Below, one piece after another: positions 10,742 through 22,727 of a stretch of 64,000 bases of DNA. The DNA is taken from assembly GCF_035083965.1 (NCBI RefSeq), contig NC_089730.1:14429242-14493241 (forward strand). Reading direction: 5' to 3'. The notes below the pieces were generated by a model. The model made no database searches, was not told the DNA's origin, and saw only the letters and a list, made by a program, of their open reading frames with translations. The DNA is from Branchiostoma lanceolatum. Its lineage: Eukaryota > Chordata > Leptocardii > Amphioxiformes > Branchiostomatidae. The position numbers and the translations under genes are program-made. Every line of letters begins with the position of its first letter. Positions within the stretch are counted from its first letter, which is position 1.

Positions 10742-12430
10742 ATGGCATCGGTGGTGGTGATTCTTCACCTGTCTCTTCTAACAGTCGGTTGCACGGCGTT
10801 TCCCATTGAGGAAGATGAGCCGGTTGTTCACACCCAGTACGGAGCCGTGAGAGGGATGTATGTGGAGGAAGGGGTTGTCTTCTTCGGTCTCCCGTTCGGA
10901 GAGCCACCGGTGGGAGAATTCCGCTGGAGGCCGCCGCGGCAGTACAACCGGTCCTGGGCGCCCAACGTTCGCGACGGGACCGTACCGGGCCCTGGCTGTT
11001 ACCAAGGCCGTTGCTTCCCGGACGACAGTGATTCCGATTTCCAATGTCCACGGGATAGAAAAGTGAGTGAAGACTGCCTCTATCTCAACGTCTTTGGTCC
11101 ACGGGAAATCCTTAACTCTACCGCTGCCAAACTGCCCATTCTGTTCTGGATTCACGGTGGACAATACGAAAAGGGGAGCGGCTCTGCCTACCTCTACGAC
11201 GGACGGTTCTTAGCTAACAAGACCAACACTATCGTGGTGACCACCAACTACAGACTGGCAGCGTTTGGCTTCCTGGTGGCTGGTCAAGGAGAAGACGCCG
11301 CAACGGGCAACTATGGCCTGCTTGACCAGGTCGCAGCTTTACGGTGGGTCAAGGAAAACATCGGGAGTTTCGGCGGTGACAAAAACCGTGTGACCGTTTT
11401 CGGACAGAGCGCGGGGTCAGATTCCGTGGCCACACTTCTGATCAATCCGAAGTTTACCGACTTATTCCAACAAGCCATCATGCTGAGCGTGCCTTTTACC
11501 ATTCCTCATAAAAGTCGCTGGGAGGCGCTTCGACTCGGCGAACACCTCGCTGAGAAACTGGACTGTTCGCATGGGGACATGAAATGTCTTCGTTCCAAAA
11601 ATTCAAGCGCTCTTCAGGCAGGGTTAAATAGAATGGGGACGTTCTATTCGGATCCGTACCGCCCACTAGAGGCGGCAATGAAGTGGGGACCCACGGTTGA
11701 CGGTAACATAGTGCCAGCTGCTACAGTGGACAGTTTTGCCAAAGGACATTTTCAGCCCAAACCGTTCATCATAGGAACTACCTTGGAAGAAGCCGTATTA
11801 TTTATCTACTCCCTTTACGACAAGCCGGTGACGACTAGGGAAACGTTGTATGAAGTTTATGCTGCATTCGTCCATCTAAAGGCAGCAGAGGTTGCTAAAG
11901 AGTATCCTGCCGACGAAACCTCTTCCGACTACCGCCCTCTTATGTCCACTCTCACCACGGATTGGGTCTTCAAATGCTCGACTCGTAACGTCATTCGGAG
12001 CGCCATAAGAAGTGGAGACACCGACGTCTGGCTCTATCTGTTCGATCACGTCTGGTCCTTCCCACACTTGTGGGACTATCAGAAGAATTGTAACGGACAC
12101 GTGTGCCATGCCGAAGACCTGCCCTTCGTGTTTCAGACGACAAAGCTACCGGTGACCAACATGACCATGACCGCTGAGGAACAGGTAATGGCGGACAGCA
12201 TAGCGTACTACTACGGCAACTTCGCGCACACCGGGGACCCGAACAAACCTAGCCGAGAAGCCGCCGGAACTACCGGGACGATGATGCCAATGGCAACGAC
12301 TTGGCCCAAGTACAGCCAAGAAGGAAACTTTACTTGCCTGAACTTCAGTACCCCCCACACTACCTTGATACAGGACTATCGGAAGGACAAATGTGACTTT
12401 TGGGACAGAATGAACGTGTACAATCTGTAA
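10742..12430 (+). CDS. Secreted carboxylesterase/cholinesterase-family protein
   Basis: Intronless 562-residue type-B carboxylesterase-family protein, typical in length. The N-terminus is a signal peptide (hydrophobic VVVILHLSLLTVGCTAF), so it should enter the secretory pathway; there is no C-terminal membrane segment. Family landmarks follow in order: the EDCLYLNVF signature, the oxyanion-hole loop HGGQYEKGSG, and the nucleophile elbow VFGQSAGSDS with Ser223. The acid is Glu350 in TLEEAVLF, and the histidine is His456 in GHVCHAEDLPFVF. All three catalytic residues are therefore present and hydrolase activity is likely, though the substrate is unknown. Oddities are Gln instead of Glu in the usual GESAG elbow, and Ala after the catalytic Glu where Gly is common. 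Several N-glycosylation sequons (such as NRS, NST, NFT) fit secretion. The closest named class I can suggest is the crystal protein/cAMP-regulated D2 group. An alternative is a non-catalytic homologue. Confidence 0.9.
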   Translation: MASVVVILHLSLLTVGCTAFPIEEDEPVVHTQYGAVRGMYVEEGVVFFGLPFGEPPVGEFRWRPPRQYNRSWAPNVRDGTVPGPGCYQGRCFPDDSDSDFQCPRDRKVSEDCLYLNVFGPREILNSTAAKLPILFWIHGGQYEKGSGSAYLYDGRFLANKTNTIVVTTNYRLAAFGFLVAGQGEDAATGNYGLLDQVAALRWVKENIGSFGGDKNRVTVFGQSAGSDSVATLLINPKFTDLFQQAIMLSVPFTIPHKSRWEALRLGEHLAEKLDCSHGDMKCLRSKNSSALQAGLNRMGTFYSDPYRPLEAAMKWGPTVDGNIVPAATVDSFAKGHFQPKPFIIGTTLEEAVLFIYSLYDKPVTTRETLYEVYAAFVHLKAAEVAKEYPADETSSDYRPLMSTLTTDWVFKCSTRNVIRSAIRSGDTDVWLYLFDHVWSFPHLWDYQKNCNGHVCHAEDLPFVFQTTKLPVTNMTMTAEEQVMADSIAYYYGNFAHTGDPNKPSREAAGTTGTMMPMATTWPKYSQEGNFTCLNFSTPHTTLIQDYRKDKCDFWDRMNVYNL

Positions 12431-12587
12431 AGAGATATTTGACAATATGACACATTTCTGTACAATCTTTGTTTTACAATCTTGGCAAATGGATAAGGAC
12501 TACTTAAGGAGAAAACGTTTAAAAGCTATCTAAAGAATGTTCTACACAAATTGTAATCGTAAAAAGCTTGTCTCTGGTATCACAGCA

Positions 12588-12593
12588 AATAAA
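12588..12593 (+). terminator. AATAAA polyadenylation signal of the esterase gene
   Basis: Canonical hexamer about 158 bases after the stop codon, a typical distance for a short 3' UTR. Confidence 0.6.
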
Positions 12594-12940
12594 GTTAACG
12601 GCCTAAAAGTACGTTAAGAACATTGTTGGAGCATTTTGCTGTTATCTTTAACCCTTTAAAATACCAAAGTGATAAAAGACTTACCGCAGAGACAGAACTG
12701 TCTCCTTGTGAATGTGTAGGTTGGTTGCTGGTCTGGTCTGCAAGAGTTGGAACTGTAAGAGAAAACATCGTCAATTTCATCATCATTTTACAAGACAGTG
12801 CGAAAATGTTTTGATTTGTTACTTGATCGTAAACTTACATGTAAATGTTCTCGATGTTCTCTTGTGAATTTGGTTATATTCAACTGTAATTAAGCTCTAT
12901 TCTCTGTGTCTCAACTACTCCTATTATACACCCAATGGTT

Positions 12941-12969
12941 AATGTGTGTGTGTGTATGTGTGTGTGTGT

Positions 12970-13029
<60 letters not shown>
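12941..13029. repeat. (TG)n microsatellite
   Basis: Nearly pure TG dinucleotide tract of about 90 bases with a few interruptions. It is likely to be length-polymorphic and able to adopt Z-DNA. Confidence 0.95.
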
Positions 13030-13030
<1 letters not shown>

Positions 13031-14079
13031 CGAGAAAGTTTAAACTTTTCCAAATACCTGGGTTAGATAATGAGATATCTACGAAGAAATCGGTAAATAT
13101 AGACGCTTCGTGTTGGTATCTATTACCTACAGTGTGATATCTGATAGAACTTGTCCAGGTTGATTAGAAATCTACCAGTCTTTAGTTAGAGTTCAAGGTA
13201 AACTTCAGTGTTCCTCACCTGGCTCCTGAACTCCCTCTGCTTGACCAGGCAAATCGATAGGTGGCGCGCGTTCCCGCTCTTTTTTCGCCCTGCCGTAAGC
13301 GCTCTGCGCCCACCGCGCCCCGAACTTCTTCTTTCGTCCAGACTTTCCCATGTTTTACGCGGGAAAGTTACAGTTCACTTCAGAAAAACGTGGATAACGT
13401 ACGGAACAAAATTGTCTCCGTGCGCCCTGGACCAACGTTTGTCTCAACTGTTGTCAAGGTTAGCAAAGATGTGTTCTAGAATCTGATTGGATGTATTACG
13501 AATGTGCGATTGTTACGCGTTTCGGCTCAAATGAACTTAGAAAGCATTCTGGAACATGGTTTTCTAATGTAATAACTCTAGAGAAGCATGCTATGATTTC
13601 ATTTTGATAAAGAATCGACGTCCTTTAGTATTTGTAACTTTCACTTTCACAGTGTTAATCGACGAATCTAGACAATGCTCTCTATGCCATATCAACATGT
13701 AACGTTAGCTGTGGTCTACAATTTGTATCTGATATGAATAAAGTCTACAGAAAGATTTGTAGACGTACTGAAGCCATTGGGGGACCTACATGTATCACTT
13801 ATAGTATCAGATTTTGCAACTAACTGTACCGTTACCGTTACATCTTGCAGACACAAGGAAACCAGGCAACGATTTTCCACGGCATTTTTAATTCTTTTTA
13901 TTCGAAGCATATGGTGATACTGTACTATCCTTTCTTTAGCACGGTTTCTACGCTAAACACTAGTGATGTGAAGCAATCACTACGAAAAAACTCATAGGTG
14001 GCATCCAGCCAAACCCCTAACATAGCCTCCATGCACCTGTTGTCCGAAACTTTCTCACTTCCCCCAGCGGAGTGCCCGG

Positions 14080-14206
14080 ATGTTCCCAGAATCAACAACC
14101 AACATGGCGCTGTTTCTCAAGACTGGCTGAAGTGTTGTCGTCTCGTTTCTCGTGTTTTCCACCCTCAGCGCCACTTTTCAGAGACGTGTACAAGTTCTGA
14201 GGTAGG
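14080..14206 (+). promoter_or_regulatory. Possible untranslated first exon/promoter of the TBC gene
   Basis: A GC-richer patch contains AACATGGCGC, which resembles a YY1/initiator element, and is followed by a good splice donor (TCTGAG then GTAGGC near 14201). The first coding exon of the TBC gene at about 20855 opens with a splice acceptor, so an upstream non-coding exon must exist; this is the best candidate I see. Another GC-rich patch at 13260-13480 is an alternative. Confidence 0.25.
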
Positions 14207-14234
14207 CGATGTTTGTCTAAGAGTCTGGGTTTGA

Positions 14235-17200
14235 TTTTAGAGAGTTAAGCTAGCTTGGTTTTGGCGAAAAGATGGCTTGAATCCAGTCGGAAGTGAACTG
14301 AAATGGTGGGGAGGGGGGCGTGGGGTTCTTGTGTTTACATAGCAAAGGGAACACTCGTGCGACTGTTTGAGAAACGTGCTTTATAAACGTAAGCAATAAG
14401 ATCGATTTTCTGAGATCGTAGCACTGATATGTTTCTGCAACGGAGTTTGAAAAATTTAGTTATTGATATATATGGAGGTCTTTCTGGTCTTGGTAAAGGG
14501 AGGGTACATAAAGGGTTTATCATGCAAATTGTAGCCTTTATTACATTTTTTCCCGAAATATCAGTAAGTGGATAAAGTTTATTGACACAATTTTAACATT
14601 AATCTGTACCTAAGCTACACCTGTAGTTGGAAATATTAATATGTTGTCCTGTAGTATTATCTGGAGTTATTTATATCACTCATGCTTTTTTCATGTAACG
14701 GTTAAATAAATGACTAGTAAAATAGAATTTACTAGTTTAACAGTGAAATATGCCAGAAAGCAAACAAAAAAATGGACAAAATGCTGTTAAGTTTTTATCA
14801 TACTGACAATTCACATACGATAATACTTGAATGGTTGAATGGATTGTATACTGAAGTTACAAGTGGCAAAAAGGGGTGATAGATAAAGACATTGTACCAA
14901 AAGAATTGGCCGATCATAAAAATGTAATATGATCTGTAAAATTTAATTGTTTATAGAGTGAAGAAGTTCAAGAGATTAAAATGTCCAAGTAGCAGGGGTG
15001 AGAATTGATTTTTGTAGACCTTCGACTGTACTTACCAGGATGTTTACATGGTCCCAGGTGACCGAGAGCAATACTGTATTTACCTTGTCAAATACTTGGA
15101 CTAACCATGATGTAGTCTAGACTGGTCTTGGTGTCTATTTAAAGGACAAGCCATAAAGAAGACTCAGATTTTTGGGGTAATGGGTATTTTTCCCATTGGT
15201 AATTCAATATTTCATGCTTGACATTGTTTTAACTTGTTAAGATGTAATATAGACATTGTACAAATGTATGTATTGGACGGTAATTTGTATTGCAATAGAA
15301 TGTCAAAAATTCCTGAACAGACTATGTCATGACATAAGTTTATTTTTCATAGCCCTTCAGAAAAACTCATAGGTACTTCAAAATTAGTTCCAAAATCATA
15401 TCCAGCTTGAGAAACTGCTATTTGGTACATATCTTATTACCTGGATGTCTAACCTTTAAGGACATATCATAGTTACTTCAACTTGTTTTCTTATAATACA
15501 AGTTACACATGTGTACTAGTAGTAGTAGGTTGACTTCAGGTAACTGAACGCAAGCTAGGTGATAAGCGCATTACTAAAATGTGTACGGAAACAGCATATG
15601 AAATGATTAGTGTCAATTATAATCACAGATGAACTTTCATTTGAATGTTAATGTTGACTTGAAGAAGAAGCCCCCCCCTTCCCCATGCAGACCCCCATAA
15701 GCAGTGGCTGCACAGGCTGTAAGTTGATGTGCCCTCACCCCTCCCAGTTCACGTAACCCGATCGCTTGTTTTCTCTGCCAGGTTATTCTTGGTACAGCCC
15801 TGTCAGATCCTCCCATGTTGTCTCTCCCCCCTTTGCAAAGCCCAGGATAAAAACAACCTTATCTGTCAGTGTGAAGGAAACTTTCACTGGCTGATGAGAC
15901 CATATGATCTGTAACCCAAGTAGGGTACTGGGGACAATGGGTCCCCTTATGGAGGGCACTTTGGCACACCTACATTAGTTTAGAATGTTCAAGAAACAAT
16001 TGCACACTGTATTCAGGGGTTGTATACACATCTTATCTTTGTTTACCGTTCCAGAGACCAGACTTTCTATTTATAGGCAAGTTATTTACGAAGTATTGGA
16101 GTAGAAAAGGTTGGGGTGAGTATGTGTGCAAATAAAAAGTTCCCTTAAGAAAGTTACATAGCAGGTTGACTTCAGAAGTAAGTTTCACTTCAACTGAATG
16201 ACATTTGTGCTCCAACCTTTGGACATTTTGCATGATACTTTAGGCTTTCTTCAATCTTGAAGGGATGAATGTTATTACAAGACAGGATTCAACACTTAGT
16301 CATTTTTTGATACATGTATTGAAGATAATTTGTTTGTTTATTTCTAAATAATTGTCACCTGTCTAAGAAATGAAAGAGCTGATTGGGATGACCCACAAAG
16401 GTAACCTGTGAACTCAGGAACAACAACTTGTCACAATGCAACCGTTTGTGAAGATAAATTGTTTGTTTGTTGGTCTGTTTCTTTTGTGCTACCTGACATG
16501 TACTGTCCAAGAAAGAAAGAGCTAATTGAAATCGCCCACAAAGGTACAATTTTGTAATCTGTTAACTCAGAAACCAGCAGAACATGAAATAGAAATTGTA
16601 CAACAAACAACATAGCTACAGTCACTGTCTTGGTTGTAGAAACATTATCCTACATGTACATGTATTAATAACTTGTAAAACAATATAGGAGCCGGTAGAA
16701 TAAGCAGAAATTAATATGGTTTTCCCCCTGCGATAGGACTGTCCACTTGAACCATAGGCTATAACCACAGTGATGGCAAAAGTATACTAAGTATAAACTC
16801 ATAGAATATAGGTCTAGCCAGAGCCTCATCATTCTGTCATTTGACAGAAGTTTGCTGCATGACAATGACAGAAATCCATACTTCATGTACATGATGACGA
16901 ATAAAAGTATTTTTTTGGATTTTTTTCCTGTCAATGCGGATTACAATGAGGGAAAAAACAATTGAGCTGGCTAGAGCCCTACTTAAGATAGATACATATG
17001 GCTATCCTAGCCTGCACCAGTGGACATCCTGGCTGTGATTAGACCTTTGATTGATGATATCCGGGGAGTGTTGACAGCCATGACCAAACAGAACACTGTA
17101 CATGACCCCCACTGGCAGCAAATACAAACAGTGTACAGAGCACACTAGGGGTCTAACTTCCTCTTCCACCTTCCAACTGGTACAGGCTAGTACCTTGGTG

Positions 17201-17268
17201 AACTGCTGTTAAAAGTGGCAACATTTCAGTTTAAAAACTGCAGAATCTGATAAAATCTAATTCCATAG
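14235..17268. other. Non-coding stretch, no gene seen
   Basis: AT-rich sequence with short frames only. It contains one fragment of the dispersed family with the core ATTACCTGGATGTCTAACC (near 15439). If the first exon of the TBC gene is near 14.1 kb, this is its first intron. Confidence 0.5.
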
Positions 17269-17270
17269 TA

Positions 17271-18057
17271 CAGTAGAATCCGCTTAACTGCACCACCCAT
17301 TTGTCAGTGTTTTTGGTGCAATTATCCGGCTGGTGCAATTATGCGAAATACCCAGCTGGACCGCACCACCATGGGCGAAGGGGTGTATTGTTAGTCAGAA
17401 ACACTAGCACAAAGAAAACAGACGAAATTATTCAGTTATTAACTTTATCTATTGACCCATTGCTGAAAAAAAGAAATGACTAAGAACCTGTTTTAAAAGA
17501 TTTTGCATTCTCTCATTTTTCCATGCGATCTACCGCATTACAACACACGTAATGTTACAGGGGAGGCATTCTGAAACATCGTCATGCCACTCATGGGATA
17601 ACAGTTTCTGTGTTACATTACGTAGAGTGCAGTTGTCGATTTACATAAATCATGTACCGCCATGAAACTAGGAATTGAAACTAAAACTTGGTTACTGATT
17701 ACGGGTGACCCGCCCGGGACCTCCCATAGGATTCCTATCAACGTAACTGTCAATGGAGACCACCTTCTTTTCTTACTCAAAACAGTTTTAAACATATTGG
17801 CGGTATTGCACCTTTACACCGACAGGTATCGGCTCATTTGTACCGCGTTTGCCGATTTTAGCGCACCTTTTCAGTTAACTTGTCGAGGATTTTTGAAAAA
17901 AAAATGGTGCAGTTATCCGGCATTGGTGACCATGCACAGTGCAGATATGCGGAGTCACTAACAATGCAGTGAATGGGAATCGGTTTTGGATATTGGGATT
18001 TGGTGCAATTAAATGGAAGGTGCGTTTATCCGAGGTGCAATTAAGTGGCTTCGTCTG
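17271..18057. mobile_element. pogo/Tigger-like non-autonomous DNA transposon
   Basis: A 787-bp element beginning CAG and ending CTG, flanked on both sides by TA (17269-17270 and 18058-18059), as expected for the Tc1/mariner-pogo group. The left end reads CAGTAGAATCCGCTTAACTG; the complement of the right end reads CAGACGAAGCCACTTAATTG, followed on both sides by CACC. Sub-terminal copies of GGTGCAGTTATCCGG-like motifs occur inside. No transposase is seen. Confidence 0.7.
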
Positions 18058-18126
18058 TATATAAATCATGCAAGCATTTACAAACATTCTGGAACTGGAA
18101 GTTTGTCACACTGCAACAGTTAAGGG

Positions 18127-18742
18127 CGGTATGCCTAAACACCTCACCCGACCTCATCCGACCTCACCCGACCTCATCCAAGTCTAAAATGCAGTGTACA
18201 TGGGGCAGGGACATTATTTGACGTTTTGGATATGTTAAATATGCAATTATAAATGCAAAACAAGCAGCAAACTCCAAGTATTTGCCAGTTTTTGTAAGTT
18301 ACTCCGCTCGTTTCCAAGATAGAAGGGTGATACGTGCAGTTTTGAGTATCATGGTCACGGATAAAGTCAATAGTGCAGTCAAAATAGGTCAGATCAAGCA
18401 TATAAATGTGTCTCCGGTATCGTGACAAGTTAACCAATCTTCTACAGTGCTTCAGAGGAATCAGACTTTTGTCAGAAACGAGATTTTTCGAGTCAAAGTT
18501 GATCTATTCTCCGCGGGGTTTTCAACCCAAATACGCACCATTTGGGGGTTTCGCGGCACCCGTTAGAGAGGAGTAACTTATAAAAACGGGTAAATGAGTT
18601 TTCTGCTGGTTTTGCATTCATAATTGTATATTTAACGTATCCAGAACGTCAAATGGTGTCCATGCCCCGTGTACACTGCATTTTAGACTCGGATGAGGTC
18701 GGGTGAGGTCGGATGAGGTCGGGTGAGGTGTTTAGGCATACC
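18127..18742. mobile_element. Mutator-like MITE with long inverted repeats
   Basis: A 616-bp element with ends GGTATGCCTAAACACCTC and GAGGTGTTTAGGCATACC. The inverted repeats extend inward for well over 100 bases and begin with tandem CTCACCCGAC/CTCATCCGAC units. It is flanked by an exact 10-bp direct repeat CAGTTAAGGG (18117-18126 and 18743-18752). Such a target duplication fits Mutator-like elements. It has no coding capacity. Confidence 0.8.
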
Positions 18743-18752
18743 CAGTTAAGGG

Positions 18753-20854
18753 TTAGAAATGTGTATATGTGCATGACCTTTAGTACTGATTTATTGGCTA
18801 ATAAACTACATGTATCATGCCACTTTTATTTTATGACTGTGAAGTATAAATCACTTGGGCAGGTTAATAAGTCAAGAGTATGATGTTTCATCCCAGTTTT
18901 ATTTATATTCACAAAAATTATAAATATGATATTTTTCATGTTGTGATTTGCTAACAACACATGTGATGTAAGCTATCATGTGATTCATGAATAACCTAAT
19001 GCATGGAGGTCATAGTACAACTTCACCTTTACGGCTTTAGTCTGTTTGGAATTGTGTTTTGTTGTGGTAGATGTCATATCTGGATACAAATAAACATATA
19101 AGAGGAAGTTTTGTTGATACATTTGATGTTGCACATGGTATCTGAATGGACTCGGACCCAATATCAACGGAGCCTGGTACATTTCAGTTTATACAATGTA
19201 CAATTTTTTAACCTGATACCAAACCCCAGCTTAAGACTCAGAGATATAAGCTCTACTTTAAGTGGAACATCTAATTCCCCTGGCTCCGAACTCAAGGGTT
19301 GCAGTGTGGCATTTCACCACTCGACATTCCTACAATTCCAGCGAGGTCTGAATGTTTTCCGGCACATTTGTTTGCGGACCAGGGCACTCTGGACGTCATC
19401 GTGTGTCTCCTAAAGGCTCTAATGCCTTCGTGTTGACCAGTTTGGTGGGCTGTACGATCATTATTACGTTATTAGTTCCCCATTAGTTGACGCAAGATGT
19501 GAAGCGGACAAAAACTAGATGGCTGTGTTGAAAGGAAGTAAGAGCCATACTAAGCTGGATTCGGTTGGAACAGCTCTTATAGTTAAAAGCTCTGTGGAAT
19601 TGTGTGAGGTTTCTTATAGGCAGAGTCGTTTCTAGTACAACATGTTATTTCCTCGTCACACCAAGGTATGTAACTTCTATGTTTGATGGGGAAAATTTAT
19701 CCTGCTATAATCTCTTCAAACTGTGTATCAAGTCAAAGTCATATACAGTAAGTCTTTAGGCCTTTGAAGATACAATGTGAATTCTAACATTAAGCTTTGC
19801 AGTGAACTTCAAGTTGAAACCATTCAGATAATAGTATTTTGTTAGTAAATTTGCCTGTACCTTTATCGGCACATTATTTCGGTGTAATGTATTTACATGT
19901 AACTATGTTGTTATTTTGATACTAAATTTTGTCGTCAATCTCTTCAAATACTTCGTATCAAGCTGAAATCCAGCAACTACCAATTGGCTTGTCAAACTTT
20001 AGAAATGAATTGCAAGAAAAAAATGGACTTAGTAACGTTAATTTTTTTCTGCATTGTTTGTATGAATGTCAAGCAAAACAAAAAAAAAAAAAAAAAACCA
20101 TAGCATATGTATTGATGGCCGAAGTAATTTTAAGTAACAAACCTTTTTTTAGCCTAGTATTGACAGTACTTAGATATACATGTAAACTGTGGTTATTATA
20201 AGAAAAATGGTATATCTATAGTGCTGCTTTTCTGCTACTGTTAGCCCCAGTAGCCACATATCTAGAGCGTGTTCAAGGTGTGGAATTACAAAGTACCTGA
20301 CCAGCCTACACTTGAGCACCTATCCAGTAATCCCTTTGTTTGCGTTCCCACCTGATTGGATAGTTTGGTATCAGCTGTCGTTGTCCAAGAACACCCTGGC
20401 CAGGTGTAAAAAGGTTCATTGTTCATCGGGAAGCATTGGGCATTGGTCATTTGGCTTCTGAGTTGTTAACCTTCATGCTATGGGCTCATTCATGGAACAG
20501 CAGTACTTTGGTTGTGAGATAAGTTGGGTGTGTGAGGGTTGTTGAGAGTTGTGTTCTTTTTTTCTTGAGAATTAAGTCTGTTTCTTCTTATAGTAAGTCT
20601 TTCTGTTTTAGCATTGACGATAGTACAACACTGTTTCAAAATCTATTCATCCATGGTTTTAAAATTCTTGAACTGAATTTGTAAATACAACAGGTGTTTG
20701 GGAGGCATCCTTGCTGTTAAGTTACAAAGTGGCATTTTAAAGAGTAAAAGACTCACTCATTACTGAACTGTTGGCTGATAAAATACCTTTGATTGTGTAG
20801 CCCAAAACCCAGTTTATGAACTCAAGTGGAATCTTCATTTTCCCTACTTTTCAG
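18753..20854. other. Non-coding stretch before the first TBC coding exon
   Basis: No supported gene. It contains a poly-A run near 20080-20097 and AT-rich sequence with only short frames. It is probably intron 1 of the TBC gene. Confidence 0.5.
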
Positions 20855-20998
20855 ATCTCAAAGAGAAAACCATGCAGTCAGCTCTATGGAGAACCTTCTG
20901 CAACAAATCCTCATCAAGAAGGATTGAGCAACGCTGAAATGGATGTCATCGAAGCCTAAGACCACCAATATTCCCGTTGCATCATATTAAGGCCTACA
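20855..20998 (+). promoter_or_regulatory. 5' UTR part of the first coding TBC exon, with three uORFs
   Basis: The exon opens after an acceptor (CTTTTCAG, ending 20854). Before the main ATG it holds three short upstream frames: 20872-20937 (21 codons plus stop), 20886-20927 (13 codons plus stop, another frame) and 20939-20959 (6 codons plus stop). All end before the main start at 20999, so translation would need leaky scanning or reinitiation if this exon is in the mature mRNA. Confidence 0.5.
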
Positions 20999-22727
20999 AT
21001 GGCAGAGAACTGGATGACACTATGTGGCTACCTCCAGTACCGTGCTGGTGGAACCCTGGGGAAGTTACGGGGAAGGAGAAAACACTGGTGAGAACCTGTT
21101 GATTCAGATCAATTGTGATTATCAAATGTAGATCTTTCATACGTAAAGTTTGCAACATTATTGTTCCCTCAGATTTTTACGTGCAGAAAACCCATTCCCT
21201 GGCGAAATCAATTGGTACTAAAAGGTATTGATCATCTTTGCAATTGATTTTATCAATGTGGACCAGATTTGAGGCCCTTATTGATCTAACTTTTTTTTTT
21301 CTTTTCAAGCCAGACAAAGGCAATCATGGTTTGCCTCGATCACGTAAACTGTAGTACCGTATATCTTTTTATTTTCTGAGTTTTGCACTGTTTGTTTTTT
21401 GATAAGACAGTTCATAGGTGTTGATTTAGATAGAAATCCAGCTTGAGACCCAGAAGAAATGCTGAGTATTCTAGAAATGTTCAAGAAGACTTCTTAAGGC
21501 CAAGGTCATTCTTTTCCTTGGCACATGTTTCTTCCTGTAACACTGGCTCCTTGTGTCAACTGATGCTACTGACCTTGCCAGTCCTGCAGTGGTGCAGACT
21601 GATGGCGAACGTGACAGAACACCCGTTTTTTTCACTCAGCAATGAATAAGAGCTTAAATTATCAAGTAGGCTTGATACCATTCAATTGTATCACAACGAC
21701 CCTATACTAGTACTTCTTGAATTTGGTTGTTAACAGCTGACATCTATCAGTTCATTGATTGTTTGCTCGTTTGAGCCCTTGAACCTATAATTCATGAAAA
21801 ACTCAAATCGGCCTGCTGGTAGCTTTTCATTGAAGTCATGAGGAAAGAGGTACTTAGCATGCAAGGGTCTGAGACCAAGTATAACAGAGATACAGGTTGC
21901 ATGACTGAAGTCCTTAGGCTAATGAATCTATAAACATAGACCCTAACACATATTGTTACATGGTACCACAAAAAACATCACAAAAAGAAAGTTGACGCAT
22001 GGTCCATGTCCATTCATTCGGGCCATTTCAGTTATTGCAGTGTGATGCTATGTTCATATAAAAGAGGCTATATTTATCATACTGAATCATCATCTGTTGT
22101 TATAACACTGAGAATTAGTAGAATCGTAAGGCTTTATTTATCCCTTCTTGTTTTACTTACAGGTATGTATTTGACGAAAGCAAGTGTCAGCTGTTGTACT
22201 ACAAGACAGAGTCTGTTGCGCTGACCCACCCTCCATCTGGGTCTATTGACATAACCCACGCTGCCATCTCCTTCAAGCTGGACAACAAAAATCAGTTTGT
22301 GCTCAAGTGAGTCTTGTTTAATTCTTATTATCCTTTTGCTAGGTACCAATTTTTGATCTACATTTACAAGCTTTAAGTTAAATGTACGTAAAGTTATTTT
22401 CTTGGTTTTTAGACATTTAAAAGTAGAATTTCGGCAACAGGCCAAGAAAAAAATAGAGGACTGAGAGAGGCAAACATGACAGCATTCATTCTCTGTTACT
22501 GTGTGATACAGACTTTTTTCAGTCAGAATTATTTCCATATTCCAATCTAGCATTATTTTTAAAGCTGGTGAACCAAGATATAAAGTTGGTGTGACTTAAT
22601 CAGTTCATTTTCTTGTATCAAAATGTAACAACATTTTTATCTTGTGTTGTACAGCATTGGTGGAAAGGAGCATGTATTTACAGCAGAGAGCCATGAGAGC
22701 ACCATGCGATGGGTCAATGGACTTCAG
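20999..22727 (+). other. PH-domain-coding exons of the TBC gene
   Basis: Three exons encode residues 1-102, one PH domain: the first strand LCGYLQY, then GRRKHWYVFDESKCQLLYY (the typical strand with the basic loop), and the C-terminal helix TMRWVNGLQ with the invariant Trp. In TBC1D2 this domain helps membrane recruitment; lipid preference cannot be read here. A good Kozak G is absent at -3, but M1 is followed directly by the domain. Confidence 0.85.

Noticed and set aside
22134..22553. 139-codon minus-strand frame
   Set aside because: It is antisense to TBC exon 2 and its flanking introns, with no domain.
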